Below, one piece after another: positions 1-9,194 of a stretch of 43,817 nucleotides of DNA. Positions within the stretch are counted from its first letter, which is position 1. Each line of letters begins with the position of its first letter. This stretch comes from an uncultured Flavobacteriales bacterium (lineage in GTDB: Bacteria; Bacteroidota; Bacteroidia; Flavobacteriales; Crocinitomicaceae), in assembly GCA_946479285.1 (NCBI GenBank), contig CAMLFH010000031.1, positions 1 to 43,817 on the forward strand, in the 5' to 3' direction. Made by a program: the position numbers and the translations under genes. The notes under the pieces are model-generated. The model was not told the DNA's origin, did no database searches, and saw only the letters and a list, made by a program, of their open reading frames with translations.

Positions 1-3000
1 TTGGCTGAGTCACTGTAAAACTTTGTGAAGCAACACATCCGTTTGCATCAGTTACGGTGCATGTCCATGTTCCGGCAGTAAGACCTGTGATAGAAGTAGT
101 TCCGTCACCTGTTGGAGTTCCCGGAGTCCAGTTGTAAGTATAACCACCTGCACCGCCATTCGCGTTATTAACTGCAGCAGCTCCCGTTGAACCGCCGTTA
201 CAAGCCACGTTTGTTTGCGAAGAAGCCGTCATCGAAAGAGCAGGTGGCTGAGTCACTGTAAAACTTTGTGAAGCAATACAACCGTTTGCATCTGTTACCA
301 TAACAAGATAAGTTCCTGCTGTAAGCCCGCTGACAGAAGTAGTTCCGTCACCTGTTGGATTTCCCGGAATCCAGTTGTAAGTATAACCACCTACACCGCC
401 ACTCGCGTTATTGACTGCAGCAGCACCTGTTGAACCGCCGTTACAAGCCACGTTTGTTTGTGAAGAAGCTGTCATTGAAAGAACTGGTGGCTGAGTCACC
501 GTAAAACTTTGTGAAGCAGTACAACCGTTTAAATCTGTTACTGTAACAGTATAAGTTCCCGCTGTGAGGTCCGTTACGGAAGTGGTCCCGTCACCTGTCG
601 GATTTCCCGGAGTCCAGTTATAAGTATAACCGCCTGCACCGCCATTCGCGTTATTGACTGCAGCAGCTCCCGTTGCACCACCATTACAAACTAAGTTTAT
701 TTGCGAAGAAGCTGTCATTGAAAGCGCAGTTGGCTGAGTTACTGTAATTCCGGAAACTGTTCCTGTACATGCATTTGCGTCAGTAATTGTCACGGAGTAA
801 GTTCCGGCAGAAAGATTTGTTCTGTCTTCTGTCGTGATTCCGCCACCCCAGCTAAAAGTATATGGGCCGGTTCCTCCTGCAGGCGTCAAATTAATTGCAC
901 CGGTTGTTCCGCTATTACAGGCAATATTTGTTACAACAGTACTTCCTGATACTGCGGTTGGTTGGGTTACCGTGATTCCGGAAACCGTTCCCGTACATGC
1001 ATTTGCATCGGTGATCGTTACCGAATATGTTCCGGCAGTAAGACCAGTTCTGTCTTCTGTAGTGGCACCACCAACCCAGTTGAATGTATATGGACCCACC
1101 CCACCTGTAGGAGTAAGGTTAATTGCTCCGTTGTTTCCACCAAAACAGGAAACATTGGTTACAACTCGAGTTCCTGAAACTGCTGCTGTAGGTTGTGTTA
1201 CTGTTGGTGAAACAGTTCCTGTACATCCGTTTGCATCTGTAATGGTTACTGAATAGGTTCCCGCAGCAAGACTCGTTCTGTCTTCTGTAGTAACACCACC
1301 ACCCCAGTTAAAGGTATACGGACCAGTTCCCCCGGTAGGAGTCAAATTAATTGCACCCGTGTTTCCACCAAAGCATGCAACATTCGTTACAACTGTTGTT
1401 CCTGAAACTGCCGTTGGTTGTGTAACCGCTATTCCGGAAACAGTACCTGTACATCCGTTTGCATCTGTGATCGTTACCGAATATGTTCCGGCAGCAAGAC
1501 TTATCCTGTCTTGTGAAGTGACTCCACCGCCCCAACTGTAAGTATATCCTGGTGTTCCGCCGGTAGGCGTGAGGTCAATGACACCGTTTGTTCCACCGTT
1601 ACAAGTAGTATTGGTTACAGTCGTTGTTCCGCCTACTGCTGCAGTAGGTTGTGTTACGGTAATACCGCTAACAGTGCGGGTACACGCATTGGCATCTGTA
1701 ATAGTAACTGAATACGTTCCGGCAGCAAGGCCTGTTCTGTCTTCTGTGGTTACACCTCCACCCCAGCTAAAGGTGTAACCAGGAGTTCCACCTGAAGGCG
1801 ACAAATTGATCGCTCCATTCGTCCCGGTATTACATGCAACATTTGTTACAACAGTGGTTCCCGAAATTGCCGTGGGTTGGGTTACTGTTATTCCGGTAAC
1901 ATTACGCGTACATCCATTTGCATCTGTGATTATTACTGCGTATGTTGCTGCTGCAAGTCCTGTTCTGTCTTCGGTAGTGATACCGCCCCCCCAGTTAAAA
2001 GTATAACCTGGTGTTCCACCGGAAGGTGTCAGGTTGATCGCCCCGGTTGTACCCGTATTACAAGCAACGTTTGTTACAACTGTAGTTCCTGAAACTGCTG
2101 TAGGTTGAGTTACCGTTATTCCGGAAATTGTTCCTGTACATCCGATGGCGTCCGTGATTGTTACGGAGTATGATCCGGCAGCAAGACCAGTTCTGTCTTC
2201 TGTTGTGATTCCGCCTCCCCAGCTATAAGTATAACCAGGTGCTCCACCTGAAGGTGTCAGGTTAATTGTTCCGTTTGTCCCGGTGTTGCAAGAAACGTTC
2301 GTAACTGCAGTGGTTCCGGTAATGGTTCCGCAATTTTTGAAAAAATAAGCAGAACCTGTTTCAGCCATAGTGTTTGCTCCGGCAGCATCTTCATCTTCAT
2401 AAGGAGAACCAACAACTGCATAATTTCCGGAAATGGCTACCGATCTACCAAAATTATCGTCTGCCGCTCTGTCTGAAGCCACAATTTTATTGTTTTGTGT
2501 CCAGGTAGTTCCTGATCTGCCAAAAATATAAGCCGAACCTGCCCTGGAAAGTGTAGCAGTTCCGGATGCATTCTCGTTTTCGTAAACAGCGCCGATAATG
2601 GCATAGTCTCCTGATATACATACGGAAAACCCAAAATTATCAACTAAACCTCTATCTGAAGCAACGATTTTCTGCTGCTGTGCCCAGGTTGTACCTGTTC
2701 TTGTAAAAATATAGGCAGATCCTGCGTCGACAACTGCATTTCCACCTGCGGCATCTTCATCATCTTTTGAAGCTCCGATTATGAGATAATCGCCTGAAAT
2801 GGATGCCGAAATGCCGAAACGGTCAGAAGTACCCCTGTCCGAAGCGACGATTTTCTGTTGCTGCGTCCAGGTGGTGCCCGTTCTGAAAAAAACATAAGCA
2901 GCTCCTGCGTCTCCAAGTGTATTAACTCCTGCAGCATTCTCGTCTTCTCCTGCAGAACCAACAACTACATAATCTCCGGAAATAGCTACCGTGACACCGA

Positions 3001-3685
3001 AATTATCATCGTTGAGCCTCTCTGAAGCGATGATTTTTTGCTCTTGTGCCCAGGTTGTACCGGATCTTTTATAAATATAAGCAGCTCCCGCATCAGAAAT
3101 TGGAGTTCCCCCTGAATCATCTAAATCTTGCAGGAAAGAACCCACGACAACGTAGTCGCCTGAAATAGCTACTGAATATCCAAAGTAATCATAATCTTCT
3201 CTGTCTAAAGCAACAATTTTCTGCTCTTGTGCCCAGATTGCGCCTGTTCTTTTAAAAATATAAGCAGAACCGGCATCGTTTAAAAAACTGGTATTGGTGG
3301 CGTCGCCATTATCATAAACAGCCCCAACAACCACATAGTCGCCTGAAATTGCTACACTGGTCCCAAAATTGTCATCGGAATCAGCGTCTGAAGCAACAAT
3401 TTTCTGCATCTGTACCCAGTTAGTACCGCTTCTTTGGAAAATATAAGCAGAACCTGAACCGCCTTGGGGAGCGCCTACAATGGCATAATCTCCTGAAATA
3501 GCTACAGAAAAACCCAGGTACATACCGGAAGTCCTGTCGGCAGCGACCGTTTTAATCAGTTGATTCCAGTTTTGGGAGAAGGTATTCCCGCTCCATAAAA
3601 ATACAGCGAGCAGGAGTAGAAGAATTTTCATTCCGGCAAGCCAATCTTTTCTTCCGATTAGTGGAAAAAGTACTTTTCTTTTCAT
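1..3685 (-). CDS. Giant surface protein: FG-GAP propeller plus SprB-type repeats (3' end outside window)
   Basis: About 1228 residues are visible with no stop; the C-terminus lies beyond position 1. A signal peptide (hydrophobic KILLLLLAVFLW, ending NTFSQ) is followed by seven blades of about 50-63 residues at roughly residues 60-440, each with a core like ISGDYVVVGA and a GSAYIF.R.GTTW.Q.QKIVASDR tail. Seven copies fit a complete integrin-alpha-like seven-bladed beta-propeller. From about residue 450 come seven 76-residue repeats (V.C..GT.G.INLTP.GG..GYT..WGGG.TTEDRT.LAAGTYSVTITDAN.C) and then 81-residue repeats ending ASQSFTVTQP. Both repeat classes resemble SprB repeats of gliding adhesins. 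By family it should be exported by T9SS, but the sorting domain is not visible. The start at 3685 was chosen; an in-frame ATG at 3631 gives a shorter, more ordinary signal peptide. The gene has its own promoter-like box. Confidence 0.9.
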   Translation of the reverse strand, partial: MKRKVLFPLIGRKDWLAGMKILLLLLAVFLWSGNTFSQNWNQLIKTVAADRTSGMYLGFSVAISGDYAIVGAPQGGSGSAYIFQRSGTNWVQMQKIVASDADSDDNFGTSVAISGDYVVVGAVYDNGDATNTSFLNDAGSAYIFKRTGAIWAQEQKIVALDREDYDYFGYSVAISGDYVVVGSFLQDLDDSGGTPISDAGAAYIYKRSGTTWAQEQKIIASERLNDDNFGVTVAISGDYVVVGSAGEDENAAGVNTLGDAGAAYVFFRTGTTWTQQQKIVASDRGTSDRFGISASISGDYLIIGASKDDEDAAGGNAVVDAGSAYIFTRTGTTWAQQQKIVASDRGLVDNFGFSVCISGDYAIIGAVYENENASGTATLSRAGSAYIFGRSGTTWTQNNKIVASDRAADDNFGRSVAISGNYAVVGSPYEDEDAAGANTMAETGSAYFFKNCGTITGTTAVTNVSCNTGTNGTINLTPSGGAPGYTYSWGGGITTEDRTGLAAGSYSVTITDAIGCTGTISGITVTQPTAVSGTTVVTNVACNTGTTGAINLTPSGGTPGYTFNWGGGITTEDRTGLAAATYAVIITDANGCTRNVTGITVTQPTAISGTTVVTNVACNTGTNGAINLSPSGGTPGYTFSWGGGVTTEDRTGLAAGTYSVTITDANACTRTVSGITVTQPTAAVGGTTTVTNTTCNGGTNGVIDLTPTGGTPGYTYSWGGGVTSQDRISLAAGTYSVTITDANGCTGTVSGIAVTQPTAVSGTTVVTNVACFGGNTGAINLTPTGGTGPYTFNWGGGVTTEDRTSLAAGTYSVTITDANGCTGTVSPTVTQPTAAVSGTRVVTNVSCFGGNNGAINLTPTGGVGPYTFNWVGGATTEDRTGLTAGTYSVTITDANACTGTVSGITVTQPTAVSGSTVVTNIACNSGTTGAINLTPAGGTGPYTFSWGGGITTEDRTNLSAGTYSVTITDANACTGTVSGITVTQPTALSMTASSQINLVCNGGATGAAAVNNANGGAGGYTYNWTPGNPTGDGTTSVTDLTAGTYTVTVTDLNGCTASQSFTVTQPPVLSMTASSQTNVACNGGSTGAAAVNNASGGVGGYTYNWIPGNPTGDGTTSVSGLTAGTYLVMVTDANGCIASQSFTVTQPPALSMTASSQTNVACNGGSTGAAAVNNANGGAGGYTYNWTPGTPTGDGTTSITGLTAGTWTCTVTDANGCVASQSFTVTQP
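3..734 (-). repeat. 243-bp tandem repeats coding 81-residue SprB-like units
   Basis: The same landmark (ggctgag) occurs at 3, 246, 489 and 732, an exact spacing of 243 bases. Three full copies lie in the window and the array continues off the left edge. Copies are very similar in DNA, differing mainly at scattered synonymous sites, so they are probably recent duplications or kept similar by recombination. Confidence 0.9.
735..2330 (-). repeat. Seven 228-231-bp tandem repeats coding 76-residue SprB-like units
   Basis: The landmark ctgtctt(c/g)tg occurs at 822, 1050, 1278, 1506, 1737, 1965 and 2193, a period of 228 bases with one 231-base step. These code for the T-E-D-R-T core of the beta-sandwich repeat. 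They are more diverged from one another than the 243-bp units downstream in the gene. Confidence 0.88.
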
Positions 3686-3739
3686 AATTTATGTTTTTGT
3701 CTCAAACAAGGATGTAACAGTGGCTGAAACTATTTGCTG

Positions 3740-3768
3740 CGAAGGTAGAGCTAAGTTTGGGGTAACAA
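3740..3768 (-). promoter_or_regulatory. Putative Bacteroidota promoter of the SprB-repeat gene
   Basis: Reading the minus strand there is a TTG (3768-3766), 18 bases, then TACCTTCG (3747-3740). This is one mismatch from the TAnnTTTG -7 consensus of Bacteroidota primary sigma factors, at compatible spacing. It lies about 55 bases before the ATG at 3685. Confidence 0.5.
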
Positions 3769-3835
3769 TTTTTCAGATATCGTTCCAGGCTGGCTTTCCC
3801 TTGACAAATCAATGAAAAGGATAAATTATCCCTCT

Positions 3836-3864
3836 AAAAACCTTGCTGAACGGATAGAGCAAGG
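3836..3864 (-). terminator. Hairpin plus T-run in the purE/SprB-repeat gap
   Basis: A perfect 7-bp inverted repeat CCTTGCT / AGCAAGG with a 10-base loop is followed, on the minus strand, by TTTTT. It would insulate the SprB-repeat promoter from purE read-through. The rest of the non-coding stretch 3769-4080 holds no ORF or other signal that I can support. Confidence 0.45.
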
Positions 3865-4080
3865 GTAACCCCCTGATTTTAAAAAAAGTTATTCCGACGA
3901 ACTGAAATTATAGTGAAAATGTAGTATTTCACCTGATCAGGAAAGATCGTGAAAAGCAGAATAAAGAATTTAAGAGGTAAGTTATGGCTATTAAAAAGCC
4001 GGAAATAGACTTATGTCTCCTTACCCGTTTTGGATATTGAAATTATTTGTTTGAAAACACTATTTATATTTGTCTTCAAG

Positions 4081-4115
4081 ATGAAAACCTCCCACATTCA
4101 GGAAATGACGGGAGG
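4081..4115 (-). terminator. Rho-independent terminator of purE
   Basis: Just past the purE stop on the minus strand, CCTCCC pairs with GGGAGG. An inner CATT/AATG stem closes a 5-base loop, and TTTTC follows. Confidence 0.65.
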
Positions 4116-4121
4116 ATCAAA

Positions 4122-4616
4122 TTATTTAGTTGATTGCTCCACTTTTTTAGCGCCTTCCAATACGGTTTCCTTCATTGATTCCATATAATCGCTTAATTTT
4201 CTCTGTAAATCCTTGTTGGTCGCTCCCAGGATCTTTGCAGCCAGGATGCCCGCATTTTTCGCGCCGTTGATCGCTACGGTAGCAACCGGAATTCCGTTGG
4301 GCATTTGAACAATGGACAATAAACTGTCCCATCCGTCGATGGAATTGCTTGATTTGATTGGAACTCCAACTACAGGAAGCGGTGTTAAACTCGCTGTCAT
4401 TCCCGGCAAATGTGCTGCTCCTCCTGCTCCGGCAATGATCACCTGGATTCCTCTTTCAGAAGCAGTTTTTGCGTATTCGAACATGCGCTCAGGAGTTCTG
4501 TGAGCAGAAACAATGGTTAATTCGTAAGGGATTCCAAACTCTTTTAAAATATCTGCAGCATCTTGCATAATTGGCAGGTCTGAAGTGCTGCCCATGATAA
4601 TTCCAACCATTTCCAT
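4122..4616 (-). CDS. purE: N5-carboxyaminoimidazole ribonucleotide mutase PurE
   Basis: This enzyme moves the carboxyl group of N5-CAIR to give CAIR in de novo purine synthesis, acting on the product of PurK. At 164 residues the length is that of the class I family. The sequence shows the GSTSD phosphate/substrate loop near the N-terminus, SAHRTP carrying the catalytic histidine, [13 protein letters not shown] and GIPVATVAI, all in family order. It stands alone between its own promoter-like box and terminator, while purK lies about 11.5 kb away on the other strand. The ATG at 4616 is used; the third residue is also Met (4610), and starting there would give MVGIIMGS, equally typical of the family. 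Confidence 0.97.
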   Translation of the reverse strand: MEMVGIIMGSTSDLPIMQDAADILKEFGIPYELTIVSAHRTPERMFEYAKTASERGIQVIIAGAGGAAHLPGMTASLTPLPVVGVPIKSSNSIDGWDSLLSIVQMPNGIPVATVAINGAKNAGILAAKILGATNKDLQRKLSDYMESMKETVLEGAKKVEQSTK

Positions 4617-4628
4617 CTAATTTGTTTG

Positions 4629-4636
4629 CAAATCTA
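4629..4636 (-). promoter_or_regulatory. -7 promoter box of purE
   Basis: TAGATTTG on the minus strand is a perfect TAnnTTTG match, 12 bases before the purE ATG. No clear TTG is seen at the expected upstream distance. Confidence 0.55.
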
Positions 4637-4710
4637 ACGATTAATCCCCATCGTTGAAAACTATTCGCTCATTGTGAAGTATTTCCTCCCGTTTTTATTG
4701 AATTTTCTGT

Positions 4711-4718
4711 TAGTTTTG
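4711..4718 (+). promoter_or_regulatory. -7 promoter box of the HYR cargo operon
   Basis: TAGTTTTG is a perfect TAnnTTTG match 20 bases before the ATG at 4739. The -33 element is unclear, because the only nearby TTG is 10 bases upstream. Confidence 0.5.
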
Positions 4719-4738
4719 AACCTCGTCCAACTTAGATT

Positions 4739-7700
4739 ATGAATAAAACGATACTCACTATTGTGTGCGCCATTTTTAGTGCATGGAACTCACACCTATT
4801 TGCCCAAACTACTTTTGTAACCGACAATTTTGAAGGAGCATTTTCGTGGACTACAGTAAGCACCTCAGGACCAAATCAATGGGTTCAGGGAAATTGTACC
4901 AGTAACGGTGGGACTTCAGCTCTGTATATCACATCGGGTGGAGTTACCAATGATTGTACTCCAACAGGAATTACCCATTACGGCTATACGAATGCTGCTT
5001 CGGGAACGCAGACTGCTATTGTTTACCGGATGGTAAATGCAGCTTGTTACAGCGCCATGACGGTTCTTGCGGATATTCAGATTGAAGGCGAAATTGGTTC
5101 GGATTACGTGGAATTGGTGCACAGTTCGGATTTCGGAGCAACATGGATCCCCGTTTCTACCCAATTGGCAGCAAATGTTAACTATTCCGGATTTAGCCAA
5201 TTACTTCCGGGAGCTTACGACAATACGCAATTCTGGCTGGGTTTCCGGTTCACATACAACAACTCAAACATCGGAAATAAGGCTCCGGCAATCGATAACT
5301 TCCGAATCCAGGGCACATCCAACGATGTAACACCGCCCACCATTACCTGCCCTTCGCCATCAACGGCATACACGGACGAATTCCTGTGCCAGTTTACTTT
5401 ACCGGATTACGCCGCAATGGCAACTGTAAACGACGGATGTGGAATTGTTTCTACGATTCAAAGTCCGCCGGCCGGAACAACTGTAAGCGCCAATACAACC
5501 ATTACAATCAATGCTGTTGATCCATCCGGAAATACTAACAGCTGTAATTTTTTACTGACCGTATTGGATACAGTGATCCCAAAACCAACCTGTCCTGCTT
5601 TGGACAGTGTTTACGCTTCTGCTTCGTGTACTGCAATTGTTCCGAATTTAGTTCCGATGGTAACTGTAAACGAAGCCTGCACCCCTCCTCCATCTTTGGT
5701 TTTCAACCAGGTACCTGCAGCTGGAACAACAATAACTGCAACACAAAACGTATTTGTTACGGTAACGGATTTGGCTGGAAACTCAGGAACTTGTTTTACA
5801 CATGTCTTATTCTACGATACGATTTCTCCACAGATAAGCTGCCCGGCAAACCAAACGGTTTCGACCAACAATGGCTGTACATATGATGTAGCCAGTTTCA
5901 CTTCACAAGCCACGGTAATTGACAACTGCTCAACGGTTTTTCTTTTAAACCAAAGTCCGGCGGTTGGAAACAGTTTACCAACCGGAGTAACGAGCATTAC
6001 TATCCAGGCAATCGACCAGGAAGGAAATTCAACTGTCTGCCAGTTCAATCTAACCGTTCAGGACCAGGTTCTTCCCATCATCAATTGTCCGCCAACTATT
6101 TCGGTTCCGGTAAATAATCAGTGCCTGGCATTGGTTGGTGATTTGGTTCCTTTGGTTTCTGCAACAGACAACTGTACAGCGAGCAGTTCGCTTGTATTTG
6201 CACAAAATATACCGGGAAGCTTGTTGTTTTCAGATTCCATTACGGTTCTGATGACTGCAGTTGATTTAAATGGAAATATTGGAAGCTGTACGATTTTCAT
6301 TACTGCAATCGATACTTTAGATCCGGTTGTTACTTGTTTGAGTGATACTGCTTTGACAATTACGGGAACCTGTTCCATGACGATTCCAAACCTTGCAGGA
6401 ACTCACAGCGCAGTAGATAATTGTACACCGTCTAACCTGCTTATTTTCTCACAAAGCCCGCTTCCGGGAACAGTGGTAACAAACCCGGTTGGAATTGTAA
6501 TCTCTTATACAGACACTTCCGGAAATGCGGGTACATGCATCACACAGGCAGTTCCAATCGAATCGGTCAATCCAAACATTACTTGTCCGCCGGCACAATC
6601 CATCAATATCGGGGTTTCCTGTTACGGAATAATAACTGATTTAACATCACTTGCAACTGTAACTGATAACTGTACGGGATATTCCTTAACACAACAACCG
6701 GCTCCGGGAACGAATTTAATTTCAGGAACGCATGTTGTGACACTTACCGTTACTGATCTTGCCGGAAACGCTTCATCTTGTACTACCAATTTTACGATTA
6801 TAGAAAACCAGGCTCCGATGATTACTTGTCCGGGCAATGTTTCGACCTGTAATCCTTTAGTGAATTACGGAAACCCGATTGGAACAGATAACTGCTTCTT
6901 TACGATTTCACAGACGGATCTTTCCGGTTTGTCTTCCGGTGATATTTTCCCTATTGGAATGACCTCACAAACTTACCAGGTCGAAGACTCTTCCGGGAAT
7001 ACTGCCAGCTGTTCTTTTACCGTTGAAGTACTTCAATACCCGGATACCGCTTTTATTCCGAACAGTTTGATCTACCTGTGCAATACATTTACAACGGGCA
7101 TTGAAGCTCAGGCAATCCAGTCCGGGACAGGTTCCTGGAGTATGCTCACAGGGGGTGGAACGATCACTAATCCGAATTCCCTGCAGACAACGGTTCAAAA
7201 CCTTTCCTTAGGTTCTAACACTTTCGAATGGCTGGTGACATCACCAACTTGCGGTTCACGAAGAGATACGGTAAGAATTGTTGTGAATATGCCGCCGCCG
7301 CCAGCCAATCTTCCGGATTCAATGTATGCTTGTGCTACAACCAACTACATTATCCAGGGAAATAACCCCGGAACAGGAGCACAGGGAACCTGGTCGAGCC
7401 CTTCTGCAATCACTTTCAACAATACTCACGCACCGGTTGCAACCATCCTTTCCATTCCGAACGGATATCATGTGCTTTATTGGACGATTTCCACAAATGG
7501 ATGCCCAAGTACAGTGGATAGTTGTATTATATATGCGCCGGTTGTAGCCCAGGTCCTTACGCCCGACACCACGCTTTGTCTGAACCAATTGCCGGTAAAC
7601 TTACAGGGAAATCAACCGGGTGGTGACCAGGCAACTTATTGGATTGAGCTTGCAGGTTCCGGAACAATCACTAATAAATACAATCCCAATACTACGCTTA

Positions 7701-8077
7701 CGGGCGCCTCAACCGGGGAATTGGTACTTCTTTACAGGCATACACACGATTTTTGTGGTGCTACTCAGGATACATTGCGGATTCAACTGGATGATTGCGG
7801 GGAAGTTGATTTTGATATTCCAACAGTTTTTACCCCCAACCATGACGGAGACAATGATTTATTCCTCATTCCGAACCTTCACGAAAGCTACCCGGATGCT
7901 AAGGTCCTGATTATTAATCGCTGGGGATCCAAGGTTTTCCAATCTACCGGATACGGTGAGCCCTGGGACGGAACTTTCAAAGGAGACGATCTTCCATTCG
8001 GAACTTATTTCTATGAAATTGTTTCTGCCAACGAGGAATTTAAAGCAATCAAAGGTTCAATCAGTATTATCCGTTAA
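4739..8077 (+). CDS. HYR-repeat surface protein with T9SS type B sorting domain
   Basis: This 1112-residue secreted protein begins with a signal peptide ending HLFAQ. Residues about 24-195 form an all-beta head with jelly-roll character (FVTDNFEGAFSW... ending PAIDNFRIQG), resembling MAM or choice-of-anchor-J-like domains. From about residue 198 come seven HYR-type repeats, starting near 198, 280, 362, 444, 527, 611 and 692. Each opens with a .P.I.CP motif and contains a D.CG/C.P and G.S.C pattern. Less regular Ig-like segments follow to about 1020. The last 88 residues match the gliding-motility-associated type B CTD: FTPNHDGDNDLF, INRWGSKVF, WDGTFKGDDLPFGTYFYEI. The PorP/SprF-like gene follows after 12 bases, presumably in one transcript. 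The protein probably acts at the cell surface in adhesion or as an extracellular fibre; its ligand is unknown. Confidence 0.93.
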   Translation: MNKTILTIVCAIFSAWNSHLFAQTTFVTDNFEGAFSWTTVSTSGPNQWVQGNCTSNGGTSALYITSGGVTNDCTPTGITHYGYTNAASGTQTAIVYRMVNAACYSAMTVLADIQIEGEIGSDYVELVHSSDFGATWIPVSTQLAANVNYSGFSQLLPGAYDNTQFWLGFRFTYNNSNIGNKAPAIDNFRIQGTSNDVTPPTITCPSPSTAYTDEFLCQFTLPDYAAMATVNDGCGIVSTIQSPPAGTTVSANTTITINAVDPSGNTNSCNFLLTVLDTVIPKPTCPALDSVYASASCTAIVPNLVPMVTVNEACTPPPSLVFNQVPAAGTTITATQNVFVTVTDLAGNSGTCFTHVLFYDTISPQISCPANQTVSTNNGCTYDVASFTSQATVIDNCSTVFLLNQSPAVGNSLPTGVTSITIQAIDQEGNSTVCQFNLTVQDQVLPIINCPPTISVPVNNQCLALVGDLVPLVSATDNCTASSSLVFAQNIPGSLLFSDSITVLMTAVDLNGNIGSCTIFITAIDTLDPVVTCLSDTALTITGTCSMTIPNLAGTHSAVDNCTPSNLLIFSQSPLPGTVVTNPVGIVISYTDTSGNAGTCITQAVPIESVNPNITCPPAQSINIGVSCYGIITDLTSLATVTDNCTGYSLTQQPAPGTNLISGTHVVTLTVTDLAGNASSCTTNFTIIENQAPMITCPGNVSTCNPLVNYGNPIGTDNCFFTISQTDLSGLSSGDIFPIGMTSQTYQVEDSSGNTASCSFTVEVLQYPDTAFIPNSLIYLCNTFTTGIEAQAIQSGTGSWSMLTGGGTITNPNSLQTTVQNLSLGSNTFEWLVTSPTCGSRRDTVRIVVNMPPPPANLPDSMYACATTNYIIQGNNPGTGAQGTWSSPSAITFNNTHAPVATILSIPNGYHVLYWTISTNGCPSTVDSCIIYAPVVAQVLTPDTTLCLNQLPVNLQGNQPGGDQATYWIELAGSGTITNKYNPNTTLTGASTGELVLLYRHTHDFCGATQDTLRIQLDDCGEVDFDIPTVFTPNHDGDNDLFLIPNLHESYPDAKVLIINRWGSKVFQSTGYGEPWDGTFKGDDLPFGTYFYEIVSANEEFKAIKGSISIIR

Positions 8078-8089
8078 TCCCAGGTACTC

Positions 8090-9148
8090 ATGAAAAAAAT
8101 TCTATTTATATCATTTGTTTCAGTTGCAGGATTAGCATTCGGGCAACAGGACATCCAATTTACTCAAACGGCATCTTCTCCCTTCTTAATCAATCCTGCT
8201 GCAGGCGGATTAATGAACGTAGCAGAAGTGGTGGTTGGAAACCGCTTGCAATATGCCGGCGTTGAAGGAAGACCTATGACCACTTTTGCCGGAATTCAAA
8301 GCATGGTCCGCTTCAAAAAGCGTAAATCGAAAGCTTTGCTGAATGAACTTTCTTCGATCGGACAAACATTCTACAGCACACCGCAACGAACCGTTTCTTA
8401 CAAGCAGGTTGCAGGTTTGACTTTCATCAATGACATCATCGGTCCGTTTACCCGCACCAACGTCAAAGCTAATTTAGGAGTTCATATTCCGCTCTCCCAG
8501 AAATTGAATGCCGGGATCGGACTGGGAATCGGCTGGTCAAATTTCGGGATTGATAATTCGAAAGTAGCATTGGGAACCGCCAATGATAAAGCTTATGCGA
8601 ATTATATCGGAATTTCCGCATCTCAAAATTACCTGGATGCACAAGCCGGTTTGATCGTTTACAATGATCGTCTATTGGTAAGTTTGAGCGGTAGTCAGAT
8701 TTTTAACAATAAAACCCGGTTGAGCACCGTCACTACAGAAAGTAATTTCCAGCCGCATCTTTTCGTTTTGGCAAGTTACCGCTTCGATTTGGGCAAAAAA
8801 TATGGATTGGAGCCAATCGTTCAGTTTAGATCCGTGAAACATGCTCCGGTAAGTTATGACGTTGCAATGCGTTTGCATTACATGCGGATGGGCTGGCTGA
8901 GTCTTTCTTACAGAAGACAATCTGCTATTGGTGTCGGTTTCGGGATCAATTTACTGGCTCGTTTCAACGTTTCTTACTCTTTTGAATTTGGAAACGGGGT
9001 TACGGAGAAATTCGGGAATACTTCGCATGAAATCCGTCTTGGGTTCATATTCGGTCATAAAAGAAATATGGAGAAAGAATTCAGACAGGACGAAAAGGCA
9101 AATCCGCAACCGGAAGAAGTAAAACCTGCAGAAACACCGCAAGAATAA
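8090..9148 (+). CDS. PorP/SprF-family T9SS outer-membrane protein
   Basis: This 352-residue protein has a signal peptide ending AFGQ, followed at once by QDIQFTQ and NPAAGG, the N-terminal hallmark of the PorP/SprF family. The rest alternates short amphipathic beta-strands and turns, as in an outer-membrane barrel. The last 25 residues form a charged, proline-rich periplasmic-type tail. Family members pair with type B CTD cargo and are needed for its secretion or surface attachment, as SprF is for SprB. It starts 12 bases after the HYR type B cargo, so the two are very likely a cargo/anchor pair. It is a paralogue of SprF rather than certainly SprF itself, so no symbol is given. Confidence 0.92.
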   Translation: MKKILFISFVSVAGLAFGQQDIQFTQTASSPFLINPAAGGLMNVAEVVVGNRLQYAGVEGRPMTTFAGIQSMVRFKKRKSKALLNELSSIGQTFYSTPQRTVSYKQVAGLTFINDIIGPFTRTNVKANLGVHIPLSQKLNAGIGLGIGWSNFGIDNSKVALGTANDKAYANYIGISASQNYLDAQAGLIVYNDRLLVSLSGSQIFNNKTRLSTVTTESNFQPHLFVLASYRFDLGKKYGLEPIVQFRSVKHAPVSYDVAMRLHYMRMGWLSLSYRRQSAIGVGFGINLLARFNVSYSFEFGNGVTEKFGNTSHEIRLGFIFGHKRNMEKEFRQDEKANPQPEEVKPAETPQE

Positions 9149-9169
9149 ATGCTAATTTTCCAGGATTAC

Positions 9170-9177
9170 TAATTTTG
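9170..9177 (+). promoter_or_regulatory. -7 promoter box of the acyltransferase gene
   Basis: TAATTTTG is a perfect TAnnTTTG match 17 bases before the ATG at 9195. It suggests this gene is transcribed separately from the cargo/SprF pair. No good TTG was seen upstream. Confidence 0.5.
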
Positions 9178-9194
9178 TAAAAAGTTCACTCACT

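Noticed and set aside
834..2092. Several plus-strand ORFs of 60-140 codons rich in Val, Pro and Thr
   Set aside because: They run antisense to the tandem repeats of the SprB-like gene and repeat with its period; they are shadows of repeated coding DNA.
1..2330. Regular 228-243 base repeats considered as a CRISPR or non-coding satellite
   Set aside because: The repeats keep a single open frame and translate into SprB-type domains ending in TQP.
3803..3835. TTGACA-like sigma-70 promoter on the plus strand
   Set aside because: This phylum uses TTG/TAnnTTTG promoters, no gene follows on that strand, and the match is to the E. coli consensus only.
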